From JBFHIZ01 sp041596215 (GTDB lineage: Bacteria > Bacillota > Clostridia > Lachnospirales > Lachnospiraceae), in assembly GCA_041596215.1 (NCBI GenBank), contig JBFHIZ010000006.1, positions 16,701 through 80,700 on the forward strand: 64,000 bases of DNA. Reading direction: 5' to 3'. Every line of letters begins with the position of its first letter. Position 1 is the stretch's first letter. Made by a program: the position numbers and the translations under genes. The notes below the pieces were generated by a model. The model saw only the letters and a program-made list of their open reading frames with translations, ran no database searches and was not told the origin of the DNA. Shown piece by piece: positions 28,222 through 37,463 of this stretch.

Positions 28222-29181
28222 GTGTCACTATCAAACTCACAGTATGACCGTATTATGCGTACTTACGAAGCAACGCAGTTAAAAAATCGCGAAATACAAA
28301 ATGCACGAAAGGAAGAAGTGTATCGTCGTATCCCTACGTATAAAGAGTTAGAAGATATGGTTGCTGATGTTTCCATTGCACAATCAAATAAAATGTTTTC
28401 TGGAGATAAAAGTGCATATGAAGAATTACGTTCCATCATTCATGATATCTCTTTAAAAAAAGAAAATCTTCTTATAAAAGAAGGATTTCCACATGATTAT
28501 CTCGACCCGATCTATACTTGCAAGGATTGTAAAGACACTGGATATGTAAACAATCAAAAGTGTTCTTGTTTTAAACAAGCAATCATTGCAACTCTATATT
28601 CCCAATCAAATATTCAAAATATGCTAAACGAAATGAATTTTTCTACCCTATCCTATTCCTATTATAAAGGAGAAGATTTGATAAAATTCAAACGCGCTGT
28701 ATCCGCTAGCAAAAATTTTATAGAAACTTTTCATGCCCCCTACCAAAACTTACTTTTTTATGGTACAGTAGGTACTGGAAAATCGTTCTTGTCAGGCTGC
28801 ATCGCAAAAGAACTGCTAGATCAAGGTTATTTAGTTCTTTATTTCAGTGCACAAACACTTTTTGATACACTTTCTAAATACACCTTTACCTATCAGAATT
28901 CAAGCGATGATTTAAGTGCGTTGGATGATATTTTTTCTTGCGATTTACTAATTATTGATGATTTAGGAACAGAAATGTCAGGAAAATTTGTTTCTTCGCA
29001 ATTATTTAAATGCATCAATGAAAGACATTTAAGGAAAAAGTCCACGATTATTTCTACGAATTTATCCTTAGAAGAAATGTTACATCTATATTCAGAGCGT
29101 ATTTTTTCAAGAATCACAACACAATATAACGCATATAAATTAACAGGAGACGATATCCGACGTCTTCAAAAAAACAAGTAA
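28222..29181 (+). CDS. dnaC: DnaC/DnaI-like helicase loader
   Basis: AAA+ ATPase that loads the DnaB-type helicase. It has 319 residues and starts with GTG behind a strong GGAGG. A cysteine cluster (Cys100, Cys103, Cys114, Cys116; pattern CKDC...CSC) likely binds zinc, as in DnaI. Walker A is GTVGTGKS (181-188) and Walker B LLIIDD (242-247), followed by STNLSLEEM and an arginine-finger region ERIFSRI. It lies directly after dnaD, a common Clostridia arrangement. Confidence 0.93.
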   Translation: MSLSNSQYDRIMRTYEATQLKNREIQNARKEEVYRRIPTYKELEDMVADVSIAQSNKMFSGDKSAYEELRSIIHDISLKKENLLIKEGFPHDYLDPIYTCKDCKDTGYVNNQKCSCFKQAIIATLYSQSNIQNMLNEMNFSTLSYSYYKGEDLIKFKRAVSASKNFIETFHAPYQNLLFYGTVGTGKSFLSGCIAKELLDQGYLVLYFSAQTLFDTLSKYTFTYQNSSDDLSALDDIFSCDLLIIDDLGTEMSGKFVSSQLFKCINERHLRKKSTIISTNLSLEEMLHLYSERIFSRITTQYNAYKLTGDDIRRLQKNK

Positions 29182-29205
29182 GGATAATAGAAAGTGAGGC
29201 TTTTT

Positions 29206-30396
29206 ATGACCACTCGTGAAGAAAAAAGAAATTTAGAAACAATTCCTGTCGGTTCATTAGGAATCATTCCACTTCCAGGATGTAAATCTTTGGGAGAAAA
29301 AATTGATTATTATTTAGTAAAATGGAGAACCGAACGCGAAAACGAACATCAAGACAGTTTGGCTTTTGCAGGTTATCAACGTGATACCTATCTTGTAAAG
29401 TCTAAGGTTCCAAGATTTGGTTCTGGTGAAGGAAAAGGTGTTATTTTGCAGTCCATTCGTGGAGATGATATCTTTATCTTAGTGGATGTATGTAATTATA
29501 GTATGACCTATTCTCTTTTTGGCAAAGAAAATCATATGTCTCCTGATGATCATTATCAAGATTTAAAACGTATTATTTCTGCTATTGGGGGTAAATCCAG
29601 AAGAATTACTGTTATCATGCCTTTTTTATATGAAAGCAGACAACATAAAAGAAGTTCAAGAGAATCTCTAGATTGTGCGATTGCCTTGCAAGAGCTTGTA
29701 TCCATGGGCGTTGACAACATCATAACTTTTGATGCACATGATCCTCGTGTGCAAAATGCAATTCCTCTTCACGGTTTTGAAACCGTTCAACCTGCCTATC
29801 AATATATTAAAGGGTTACTTAATAAAGTGAAGGATTTGAATCTAGATTCCGACCATATGATGGTAATTAGTCCAGATGAAGGTGGCATGGCTAGAGCAAT
29901 TTATCTTGCAAATGTGCTTTCCTTAGATATGGGTATGTTTTATAAAAGAAGAGACTACTCTACCATTATTCAAGGCAGAAATCCAATCGTGGCGCATGAG
30001 TTTCTAGGTGCTAGTGTAGAAGGAAAAGATGTCTTAATTATTGATGACATGATATCTTCTGGCGAAAGTATGTTAGAAGTTGCCACGGAATTAAAAGCAA
30101 GAAAAGCAAAACGTGTATTTATTGCTGCCACATTTGGTTTATTCACGAATGGATTGGAAGAATTTGATAAAGCTTATGAGGATGGTCTAATTGATAAAGT
30201 TCTTACGACCAATCTAATTTATCAAAAAGAAGAATTATTAAGCAAAGAATATTATATTAATTGTGATATGAGTAAGTATATTGCTTATTTAATCGATACT
30301 TTGAATCACGATGTTTCCATTTCTGATTTATTGAATCCTAGTGATCGGATCCAACAAGCCGTGGAACTTTATAAAATGGAACAAAATAACAAGTAA
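29206..30396 (+). CDS. prs: Ribose-phosphate pyrophosphokinase (long, divergent type)
   Basis: Makes PRPP from ribose-5-phosphate and ATP; PRPP feeds Upp, PncB and nucleotide synthesis. I start it at ATG 29206 because AGTGAGG lies six bases upstream (396 residues; a GTG four codons earlier is unlikely). Motifs: YESRQHKRSSRESL, FDAHDPRV (175-182), ISPDEGGMARA (221-231), YKRRDY (246-251), and the PRPP loop DDMISSGES (280-288). It is about 80 residues longer than standard Prs, with an added N-terminal stretch and a longer C-terminus. It follows dnaC by 24 bases. Confidence 0.88.
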   Translation: MTTREEKRNLETIPVGSLGIIPLPGCKSLGEKIDYYLVKWRTERENEHQDSLAFAGYQRDTYLVKSKVPRFGSGEGKGVILQSIRGDDIFILVDVCNYSMTYSLFGKENHMSPDDHYQDLKRIISAIGGKSRRITVIMPFLYESRQHKRSSRESLDCAIALQELVSMGVDNIITFDAHDPRVQNAIPLHGFETVQPAYQYIKGLLNKVKDLNLDSDHMMVISPDEGGMARAIYLANVLSLDMGMFYKRRDYSTIIQGRNPIVAHEFLGASVEGKDVLIIDDMISSGESMLEVATELKARKAKRVFIAATFGLFTNGLEEFDKAYEDGLIDKVLTTNLIYQKEELLSKEYYINCDMSKYIAYLIDTLNHDVSISDLLNPSDRIQQAVELYKMEQNNK

Positions 30397-30404
30397 TTCT
30401 ACCC

Positions 30405-30448
30405 ATGTGTGTTCGAAACCTTCCACACATAAATAAAAACTAAAGGAG
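30405..30448 (+). promoter_or_regulatory. Candidate preQ1-I-like riboswitch before queT
   Basis: A 7-base stem ATGTGTG/CACACAT (30405-30411, 30424-30430) with a 12-base loop is followed by an A-rich tail AAATAAAAACTAAAGGAG that runs into the ribosome site (GGAG at 30445-30448). Stem-loop, A-rich tail and overlap with the Shine-Dalgarno match the compact preQ1-I layout, and the downstream gene is a queuosine-precursor transporter. The loop lacks the TAG of the common subtype and instead has CCTT, which can pair with AAGG of the ribosome site. Subtype uncertain. Confidence 0.5.
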
Positions 30449-30456
30449 AATTTCAT

Positions 30457-30954
30457 ATGAATTCAAAAAGAGCAACGTTATTTCTTACACAAGCAGGGTT
30501 GATTGCTGCACTTTATGTGTGCTTAACTTTCCTTAGCAATACATTAGGCATGGCAAACGGCGTCATTCAGGTTCGTTTTTCTGAAGCGTTAACTATTTTA
30601 CCTGTATTTACTCCCGCTGCCATACCCGGTCTTTTTGTTGGTTGTATATTAAGCAATCTCTTAACTGGTTGTCTACCTCTAGATATTATCTTTGGAAGTC
30701 TGGCAACATTAATCGGAGCCTTTGGTACTTTTTTTCTTCGAAAGAAGAAACGATTAGGAACTATCCCACCTATTCTTTCAAACACTATTATTATTCCATT
30801 TATTTTAGCATACGTATATCAATTTCAGGGTGGCATTCCCTTCTTTATGATGACCGTTGGAATTGGTGAACTTATCTCTTGTGGAATTTTAGGTTCATTT
30901 TTATACATAATCATTAACAAATATCAAATCTATAAAATTTTTCAATTATCTTAA
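30457..30954 (+). CDS. queT: QueT-family queuosine-precursor transporter (ECF S component)
   Basis: Membrane substrate-binding subunit for uptake of a queuine precursor, working with shared ECF energy-coupling proteins not found here. It has 165 residues and about five hydrophobic helices. The opening QAGLIAALYVCLTFL, then NGVIQVRFSEALTILPVF and GLFVGCILSNL, are typical of the QueT group. AAAGGAG precedes the ATG. Its TAA shares bases with the stop of the convergent gene inside a TTAA palindrome. Confidence 0.85.
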   Translation: MNSKRATLFLTQAGLIAALYVCLTFLSNTLGMANGVIQVRFSEALTILPVFTPAAIPGLFVGCILSNLLTGCLPLDIIFGSLATLIGAFGTFFLRKKKRLGTIPPILSNTIIIPFILAYVYQFQGGIPFFMMTVGIGELISCGILGSFLYIIINKYQIYKIFQLS

Positions 30955-33506
30955 TTTTTACGATTTGCATAAGATACAAATATACTGCCGTTTTCTTCAA
31001 ACCATGAAGAGGCGGCTTTTTTACCCATTTTATATAATGTTCCTTCAGACGGATTGCATATTACAACCTGTAATTCGTTAAATCCTGTTACCAATACAGC
31101 TTCTTCTCCTTCAAGAAGGACAAGAACAGGAATATCTTGGTTTACATAATATAACGTCGATTCCAAACTACATCCTGTCAAATCAAGTATTTGTTTTGTT
31201 GGCAATTGGCTTTCCAAAATTTCAAAAACTGTCTGGCCTGCTTTTATATATTCTTTTGAATTTCGTATGATCCCTTCCTTCTCTAGCATAGTATCCAAGC
31301 ATACCGACAGGGCACTATTATCTTCCGTTATACTCTTTTCTTTAATTGCCATAATTTGATTTTTAACAAATCGGTTCCCTTCATACCAAATATATTCCCC
31401 ATAATCATTTAAAACGGTACCTTTATTTGCTTCTGCAAAATCAACGGCTTTTCCTGCAATATTTGAAATATAATTAACTTTTCCTTGTATATAAACATAA
31501 TATCTTTCTTCCGTTATTTCTTCTTCATTCAATTCTATTTCTCTTGTTCCTTCATACAATACTTCTTTGGGTGTCAAAAAAAGAAGTTCTTCTTCATCCA
31601 TAGGTTCATATATCACGATTTGAATTTGCTTTTCGTAGGTACTTGTAATAACTACCTCTACTTCATTTTCTTGTTCATTAATAATTTCGTTATTTACAAT
31701 TTGATCCTTTGTTGTTTCCACGTATGTTTCATTTTCTTCATCCCAAACTACACGTTCTAAGTTTATTTGATTTTCTATGATGGAACAACTTACTACATAA
31801 TTATTATCCTCTTCATAAGATTTCAAAATATTTCCAGTGGCATCCTTGATGTAAATTCGATACATTGGAAAAATTGTGTTTCCTGCGCTATTTACAACAA
31901 TATCTTTACTATATGCTTCCCCATAGATTAGATCTTCTCCCATAAATCCAATAGGCATAATATAAGTATTCTCATTCGCACTGATTTTATATGAATTTTT
32001 CGAATTTAGATTAATCATTGTCAAAGTATCACTTTTATAAATACTGTTACCTTCCAACCATGCAACCGTTTCATTGCTATTTGATACGGTATAACTACCT
32101 TCCATAAGGCTATCCGTAATTTCAACTTTTTCTCCAGTTTCTACATTAATTGAAAAAAGAACATGATCCATTAACAAATATAATGCTTCACTTTTACTAA
32201 GATAAGTCAATTGGTCCACTTCATAGATAAGTAATTCCGCTGACTTTTTATATGAAATAAATATTTTTTCTTCAATCGTATTTAAATTACTATTATAATA
32301 GTAAATCAAGATTCCTACTTTTCCTTCATATACACCTCGGTTATGATAACCATATACCATAAAATAGATATTTCCAGCTTCATCACAATTCAACACCTTA
32401 ATCTCATGGTTTTTATTTGTACTACGTGTATCATCCAATACGGTTTCATAATATCCAAAAACTCGTGACACCTTATTTTCTTCCGGCATAATACTATATA
32501 ATTGATTATTATTTACAAATGCTACAATTTCTCCTGTTGCATTTTCCGTCAGTTCAAGATTCTCCGATGCAACTCCAAGTAAACATTTGTTGTTGATAAA
32601 GGAAGTTTCATTAAAATCAAATCCTTCCTCCATTGTTCGCTCAAAATCTAATAGATACATACGATTAGTCGTATAACGAAGTCGATAATTTTCTGTTACA
32701 AAATAATATTTTGGAATGGATTCCGTTGTGTCTTTTACGGTATAGCTAACTTCAATGGAGCTAGTTTCTTCTTGAAGCTCAAGTATTCGAATTTTTTTAT
32801 CACTAATTCTTTCTACCTTTAAATCTCCCCAAGTAATTTGATAAAAGGAGCTATGGATATTCACTTTATAAAAAGTAGAATTATCTCCCAAATAATTAGA
32901 TTCTAAGTATTTCGTTAAATCCAAGGCTGCTTCTTTATCAAAGGTATCATCTGAAAATTCTTTTACAAATGCGACTTTTTCATTCATCTTATAAGTATCT
33001 GTTTCAATAATTCGGGTGTAATAATTTGCTGTTCTTCCATCTTCAAGCGAAATAGAAATAATGAATGTATACTCTTGTTCTGGTTCAATTAAGTCTTTTA
33101 TAAAAACATCCTGAATAATCGCTCCATTTTCTTCTTGATACGTCGTTATTTCATTTTTTTCAATGAGTCTTTCCCCTGTTAAATTTCTAATTTCGTAAAA
33201 AATCCCTTGAATTTCTGCATCTTTTACATCAATATTAATTTTAATTTTTCTGCTTGTATCAATCTGCGTAATGCTATCTCTAAGATATTCACTATTCATT
33301 TCCTCTGTATAGCCAAACATTTCATTGATCTTACCTACCTCGGAAAGAATGGAGACTGTGGGAAGGGTAGCTTCCTGCATTTCCACCGTCAAATCTATTT
33401 TCCCTTCGTTTTGAATCGTACTTGTAATCATTACCGTTAGTATAAAAATTGCAATACAGATTATTGTACGAATTATATTTTTTGTCATATGTCTCTTAAT
33501 TAACAA
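30951..33506 (-). CDS. Membrane-anchored extracytoplasmic protein with a C39-peptidase-like C-terminus, function unknown
   Basis: 851 residues. One N-terminal helix (about 9-30, IIRTIICIAIFILTVMI) anchors it outside the cell. Residues about 85-170 look like an Ig/fibronectin-type domain. The middle (about 250-560) has repeating beta-strand units (for example NNNQLYSIMPEENKVSRVFG, NETVAWLEGNSIYKS), suggesting a beta-propeller. The C-terminus (about 745-851; CSLESTLYYVNQDIPVLVLL, AVLVTGF, ASSWFEENGSIFVSY) resembles a C39-like papain fold, but no Cys/His pair is convincing: Glu replaces the usual His before AVLVTGF. The TTG at 33506 or an ATG six codons in could be the start. It follows the methyltransferase gene by 14 bases. 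Confidence 0.6.
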   Translation of the reverse strand: MLIKRHMTKNIIRTIICIAIFILTVMITSTIQNEGKIDLTVEMQEATLPTVSILSEVGKINEMFGYTEEMNSEYLRDSITQIDTSRKIKINIDVKDAEIQGIFYEIRNLTGERLIEKNEITTYQEENGAIIQDVFIKDLIEPEQEYTFIISISLEDGRTANYYTRIIETDTYKMNEKVAFVKEFSDDTFDKEAALDLTKYLESNYLGDNSTFYKVNIHSSFYQITWGDLKVERISDKKIRILELQEETSSIEVSYTVKDTTESIPKYYFVTENYRLRYTTNRMYLLDFERTMEEGFDFNETSFINNKCLLGVASENLELTENATGEIVAFVNNNQLYSIMPEENKVSRVFGYYETVLDDTRSTNKNHEIKVLNCDEAGNIYFMVYGYHNRGVYEGKVGILIYYYNSNLNTIEEKIFISYKKSAELLIYEVDQLTYLSKSEALYLLMDHVLFSINVETGEKVEITDSLMEGSYTVSNSNETVAWLEGNSIYKSDTLTMINLNSKNSYKISANENTYIMPIGFMGEDLIYGEAYSKDIVVNSAGNTIFPMYRIYIKDATGNILKSYEEDNNYVVSCSIIENQINLERVVWDEENETYVETTKDQIVNNEIINEQENEVEVVITSTYEKQIQIVIYEPMDEEELLFLTPKEVLYEGTREIELNEEEITEERYYVYIQGKVNYISNIAGKAVDFAEANKGTVLNDYGEYIWYEGNRFVKNQIMAIKEKSITEDNSALSVCLDTMLEKEGIIRNSKEYIKAGQTVFEILESQLPTKQILDLTGCSLESTLYYVNQDIPVLVLLEGEEAVLVTGFNELQVVICNPSEGTLYKMGKKAASSWFEENGSIFVSYANRKN

Positions 33507-33520
33507 TTTTTCCTACCTTC

Positions 33521-34672
33521 CTATGAATTCATTAGACCAAGTAATGTTGGAGAAAGAGTAAATTTTTTCACTATCTCCTGGTAATCCAAGTTTCCCTTGT
33601 AATTTTCTTTTCTAATTCCACGAATCAAAATGTTTTTAGGTGTATTATCTACATCAATAAATTCCATAACTTGTGTTTCATACCCATGTTCTTCCATAAT
33701 ATTAGCTCGAATACCATCCGTCAATAAAGCAGCAAAACGTTCTTTTAACAGTCCATACTTAAAAAGTGGTTCCCATTCTTCCGAGTGCATCTGCTTATTA
33801 ATTTCATGTTGGCAACATGGGACAGAAAAAATAATCTTTGCATTCCATGCCATAGCCTTTGCAATTGCAAAATCGGTTGCAGTATCACATGCATGCAAAG
33901 ATACTACCATATCTACGGAATCAACTTCTTCAAACTGTGCGATATCTCCATGCATAAAAGACAAATCTTGATATCCATATTTTTTGGCTAACATTGCGCA
34001 TTTTTCTATCACTTCTGCTTTTAAATCAAGTCCAATTATGCTGACTGGTAAGCCTTGCATTTCATGCAAATAATAATATAAAGCAAAGGTTAAATAGGAT
34101 TTCCCACATCCAAAATCAAGAATTGTTAATTTTTCCTTTTTAATTTCCTTTAATTTTGGCAAAATATCTTCAACAAATTCTAAATAACGATTAATTTGCT
34201 TAAATTTATCATTTTTCCCTTTATTAATTTTTCCTTCTTTCGATTGTACTCCTAAATCAACCAGAAATTCCATTGGTTGCTCTTGATTTAATATATATTT
34301 TTTTTGACGATTATGCGATAAATCATTTGTATGACATGCACAATCCGTCCTTATTTTCTTCCTTTTTATTGTCACTTTGTTTTTTTTACTTACAAGCACA
34401 ATACACGACTCTTCTTTAGTTTCTGCTTCTAATTGCTTACACTCCATTTGCATAATCCGAACAATTTCTGCTTTCATTTGTTCTTTTTTATAATTTTCAT
34501 GGAAAACTTTCTTTTCTTGATAACGACTTTCCTGAAAAAAAAGAGTCTCTTTTAATAGAACTGGGCGAATTTTTATTTTCTGCACCACTTCCTTATCTTT
34601 TGAATTTGATATTCGAATTTCTAATAATTCTTTTGTTAAAAGTTCTTCTAATAATTCTTCTAATTTTTCCAT
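33521..34672 (-). CDS. Class I SAM-dependent methyltransferase, probably acting on RNA
   Basis: 383 residues. The N-terminal ~150 residues are basic and have no clear match. The methyltransferase domain begins at ILDFGCGKSYLTFALYYYL (SAM motif I), then GLDLKAEVIEKC (motif II), and DMVVSLHACDTATDFAIA with VPCCQHE. The LHACDTATD...VPCCQHE combination is found in a widespread group related to TRM13-like and GSTCD-like methyltransferases. Substrate unknown. It lies only 12 bases beyond the atp operon terminator, with no room for its own promoter, so it probably depends on read-through. Confidence 0.75.
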   Translation of the reverse strand: MEKLEELLEELLTKELLEIRISNSKDKEVVQKIKIRPVLLKETLFFQESRYQEKKVFHENYKKEQMKAEIVRIMQMECKQLEAETKEESCIVLVSKKNKVTIKRKKIRTDCACHTNDLSHNRQKKYILNQEQPMEFLVDLGVQSKEGKINKGKNDKFKQINRYLEFVEDILPKLKEIKKEKLTILDFGCGKSYLTFALYYYLHEMQGLPVSIIGLDLKAEVIEKCAMLAKKYGYQDLSFMHGDIAQFEEVDSVDMVVSLHACDTATDFAIAKAMAWNAKIIFSVPCCQHEINKQMHSEEWEPLFKYGLLKERFAALLTDGIRANIMEEHGYETQVMEFIDVDNTPKNILIRGIRKENYKGNLDYQEIVKKFTLSPTLLGLMNS

Positions 34673-34683
34673 CTTTTTCCTTT

Positions 34684-34708
34684 AAAAAAGAGGAGCTACG
34701 CCCCTCTT
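34684..34708 (-). terminator. Terminator of the atp operon
   Basis: Hairpin AAGAGG-GC/GC-CCTCTT (34688-34708) with short internal mismatches, followed on the minus strand by a T run. It starts five bases after the atpC stop. Confidence 0.85.
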
Positions 34709-34712
34709 ATTC

Positions 34713-35120
34713 TTAGCGTATAACTGAAATACGTGCTATCGCTCTACTTAGTGCTGTTTCTGCTCGAAGCAAATTGATTCCTTCTTCCTTCGTTTGCAAG
34801 CGTCGTTCTGCACGTTCTTTTGATGCTCGCGCACGTTCTGGATCAATTTCATCCGGCCATTCAACTACTTCTGCCATAATCACCACTTTATCTTGCAATA
34901 TCTCTGCAAATCCTTCATGCAAGGCCGCTTCCTTTTTCTTACCGTCTTCTTCCGTAATATAAAGCACTCCAGGGGAAAGAATTACTGTTAAAGGAATATG
35001 TCCTTTTAAAACACCGATTTGGCCTTCCGTTGTATTAAATTCTACCATTGTTGCCATTCCTTCATAAAAAATACGATTTGGCGCAATGATTTCGATTTTA
35101 AATTCTAATTCGTTTGCCAT
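34713..35120 (-). CDS. atpC: ATP synthase epsilon subunit
   Basis: Central-stalk subunit of F1 that couples and inhibits rotation. It has 135 residues, with an N-terminal beta-sandwich (FKIEIIAPNRIFYEGMA, VEFNTTEGQIGVLKGHIPL) and a C-terminal helical hairpin (ERARASKERAERRLQ). It is last gene of the atp operon, 24 bases after atpD. Confidence 0.96.
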   Translation of the reverse strand: MANELEFKIEIIAPNRIFYEGMATMVEFNTTEGQIGVLKGHIPLTVILSPGVLYITEEDGKKKEAALHEGFAEILQDKVVIMAEVVEWPDEIDPERARASKERAERRLQTKEEGINLLRAETALSRAIARISVIR

Positions 35121-35144
35121 CTATTCTCCATTCTTACGTATTTC

Positions 35145-36560
35145 TTATTTCTTTACACGTGAAAGTACATCATCAATTGTTCCTGCATTTAAGAAATAAC
35201 TCTCTGGTATCGTGTCATGTTTTCCTTGTAGTATTTCAGAAAATCCACGAATGGTTTCACTAATAGGAACATATTTTCCTTCAAGACCTGTAAATTGACC
35301 AGCCACAAAAAATGGTTGCGATAAAAATCTTTGTATCTTTCTTGCTCGAGAAACAACAAGCTTATCTTCTTCTGATAATTCATCCATACCAAGAATTGCA
35401 ATGATATCCTGTAACTCCTTGTATCTTTGTAAAATTTCTTGTACTCCACGAGCAGTATCATAGTGCTCATCCCCAAGAATTCTTGGATCAAGAATTCTAG
35501 AATTGGATTCCAATGGATCCACTGCTGGATAAATTCCAAGTTCTACAATTGCTCTTGACAATACTGTCGTTGCATCTAAATGTGCAAAGGTTGTAGCCGG
35601 TGCTGGGTCTGTTAAATCATCCGCTGGAACATATACTGCTTGCACAGATGTAATTGATCCATTCTTTGTTGAAGTAATACGTTCTTGTAGCGCACCCATT
35701 TCTGTCTGTAACGTCGGTTGATATCCTACCGCAGATGGCATACGTCCAAGTAATGCCGATACTTCCGATCCAGCCTGTGTAAAACGAAATATATTATCAA
35801 TAAATAGCAATACATCCTTTCCACCTTCATCACGGAAATTCTCAGCCATAGTAAGCCCTGTTAAACCAACACGCATTCTAGCTCCTGGTGGTTCATTCAT
35901 CTGTCCAAACACCATGGTTGTTTTATCAATTACACCAGATTCTTTCATTTCATAGTAAAGGTCATTTCCCTCTCTTGTTCGTTCTCCAACTCCTGTAAAT
36001 ACTGAATATCCACCATGCTCCGTTGCAATATTACGAATGAGCTCTTGAATAAGAACAGTTTTTCCAACACCTGCTCCTCCAAACAATCCAATTTTACCAC
36101 CTTTTTGGTATGGGCAAAGTAAATCTACTACTTTAATTCCCGTTTCCAACAATTCTGTTTCGGTTGCTTGCTCCTCAAACTTTGGTGCACTTCTATGAAT
36201 TGGACTATAAGTAACCCCTTCTGGTTTTGGTTTATTATCAATTGGGTCTCCGAGTACATTAAACATTCTTCCTAGTGTATTTTCACCCACAGGAACGGAA
36301 ATCGGTCCTCCCGTTGCAATTGCATCCATTCCCCTGACAAGTCCATCCGTAGGTCCCATGGAAATACAACGAACAATATTATCACCCAAATGTCCTGATA
36401 CTTCTACAATCAATTTTCGATCGTCTCCTGTTTGAATTTGTATGGCATCATTTATTTCTGGTAAATTTCCACTTGCAAATTTAATATCCAAAACCGCACC
36501 AATAATCTGCGTAATTTTACCTATCGATGTTTTCGTTTCTTCTTTGCTTTGTTCTGTCAT
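35145..36560 (-). CDS. atpD: ATP synthase beta subunit
   Basis: Catalytic F1 subunit, 471 residues. Walker A GGAGVGKTVL, the catalytic Glu in GERTREGNDLY, Walker B DVLLFIDNIFRF and the adenine pocket PFFVAGQFTG are present. Position between atpG and atpC is canonical. Confidence 0.98.
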   Translation of the reverse strand: MTEQSKEETKTSIGKITQIIGAVLDIKFASGNLPEINDAIQIQTGDDRKLIVEVSGHLGDNIVRCISMGPTDGLVRGMDAIATGGPISVPVGENTLGRMFNVLGDPIDNKPKPEGVTYSPIHRSAPKFEEQATETELLETGIKVVDLLCPYQKGGKIGLFGGAGVGKTVLIQELIRNIATEHGGYSVFTGVGERTREGNDLYYEMKESGVIDKTTMVFGQMNEPPGARMRVGLTGLTMAENFRDEGGKDVLLFIDNIFRFTQAGSEVSALLGRMPSAVGYQPTLQTEMGALQERITSTKNGSITSVQAVYVPADDLTDPAPATTFAHLDATTVLSRAIVELGIYPAVDPLESNSRILDPRILGDEHYDTARGVQEILQRYKELQDIIAILGMDELSEEDKLVVSRARKIQRFLSQPFFVAGQFTGLEGKYVPISETIRGFSEILQGKHDTIPESYFLNAGTIDDVLSRVKK

Positions 36561-36586
36561 TTTTACTCCTTTTTTTCGTTCGAGAT

Positions 36587-37447
36587 TTATGAAGTTGCCT
36601 CTGCACCAGCTATAATTTCTGTTAATTCTTGTGTAATTGCTCCCTGTCGCGCTCTATTATACTGTAATGATAATTTGCTAATCATATCTTCTGCATTGGT
36701 TGTTGCTGAATCCATAGCTTGCATTCTGGCACCATTTTCACTTGCTGCTGCTTCTACAATTGCTCCATAAATAATACTCGAAATATATTTTGGTATAATT
36801 AAATCAATCGCTTCCTCTTCTTCCGGTTCGAAATTCATAATTGCTTCCGCACCTTCTTTACTTTCATCCACTTCATCTGCTTCTTCAAGTGGAAGAAGCT
36901 TAATTAATTTTGGTTCATGCACAACCGTATTGACAAATGCGGTATAAGCAATATAAATTTCTCCTGCCTCTCCACTCATAAATCGGTCCAGAACAAAATC
37001 TGCTATTTTTCTAGCATCTTCATAATAAGGTGTTTCTATTACTTCCTCATCTGAAAATACAATGGTTGCTCCATGTCGTTGCATCATATCTCTTCCTTTT
37101 TTCCCTAGTGCAACAACATCCAATTTATCTAATGGAAAACCAGCATTTATAACCAATTTTGATATATTACCATCATATCCCCCCGCAAGTCCACGATTCG
37201 AAGTAATCATAATTACGGTTTTTCGATCCGAAGAATTATCGTTCAAAAACGGGTGGTTTACATTTTCTGTTTTTCCCAAAACAGAATGGATGGTATGATA
37301 CATATATTCAAAATATGGTTTTGCTTTTTCTGCATTTTTTCTGGTTCTCTGTAATTTCACAGTTGCAACCAGTTTCATTGCTTTAGTAATTTGTTGTGTA
37401 CTTTGAATACTGCTTTTTCTTCTTTTTATATCTCTCATTGAGGCCAT
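36587..37447 (-). CDS. atpG: ATP synthase gamma subunit
   Basis: Rotating shaft of F1, 286 residues. N-terminal helix DIKRRKSSIQSTQQITKAMKLVA and C-terminal helix AMDSATTNAEDMISKL, with the family end YNRARQGAITQELTEI, are intact. An acidic stretch (EADEVDESKEGAEAIMNFEPEE, near 195-215) is a subunit-specific insert. Confidence 0.97.
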   Translation of the reverse strand: MASMRDIKRRKSSIQSTQQITKAMKLVATVKLQRTRKNAEKAKPYFEYMYHTIHSVLGKTENVNHPFLNDNSSDRKTVIMITSNRGLAGGYDGNISKLVINAGFPLDKLDVVALGKKGRDMMQRHGATIVFSDEEVIETPYYEDARKIADFVLDRFMSGEAGEIYIAYTAFVNTVVHEPKLIKLLPLEEADEVDESKEGAEAIMNFEPEEEEAIDLIIPKYISSIIYGAIVEAAASENGARMQAMDSATTNAEDMISKLSLQYNRARQGAITQELTEIIAGAEATS

Positions 37448-37463
37448 AAACTGTCACCCTTTT

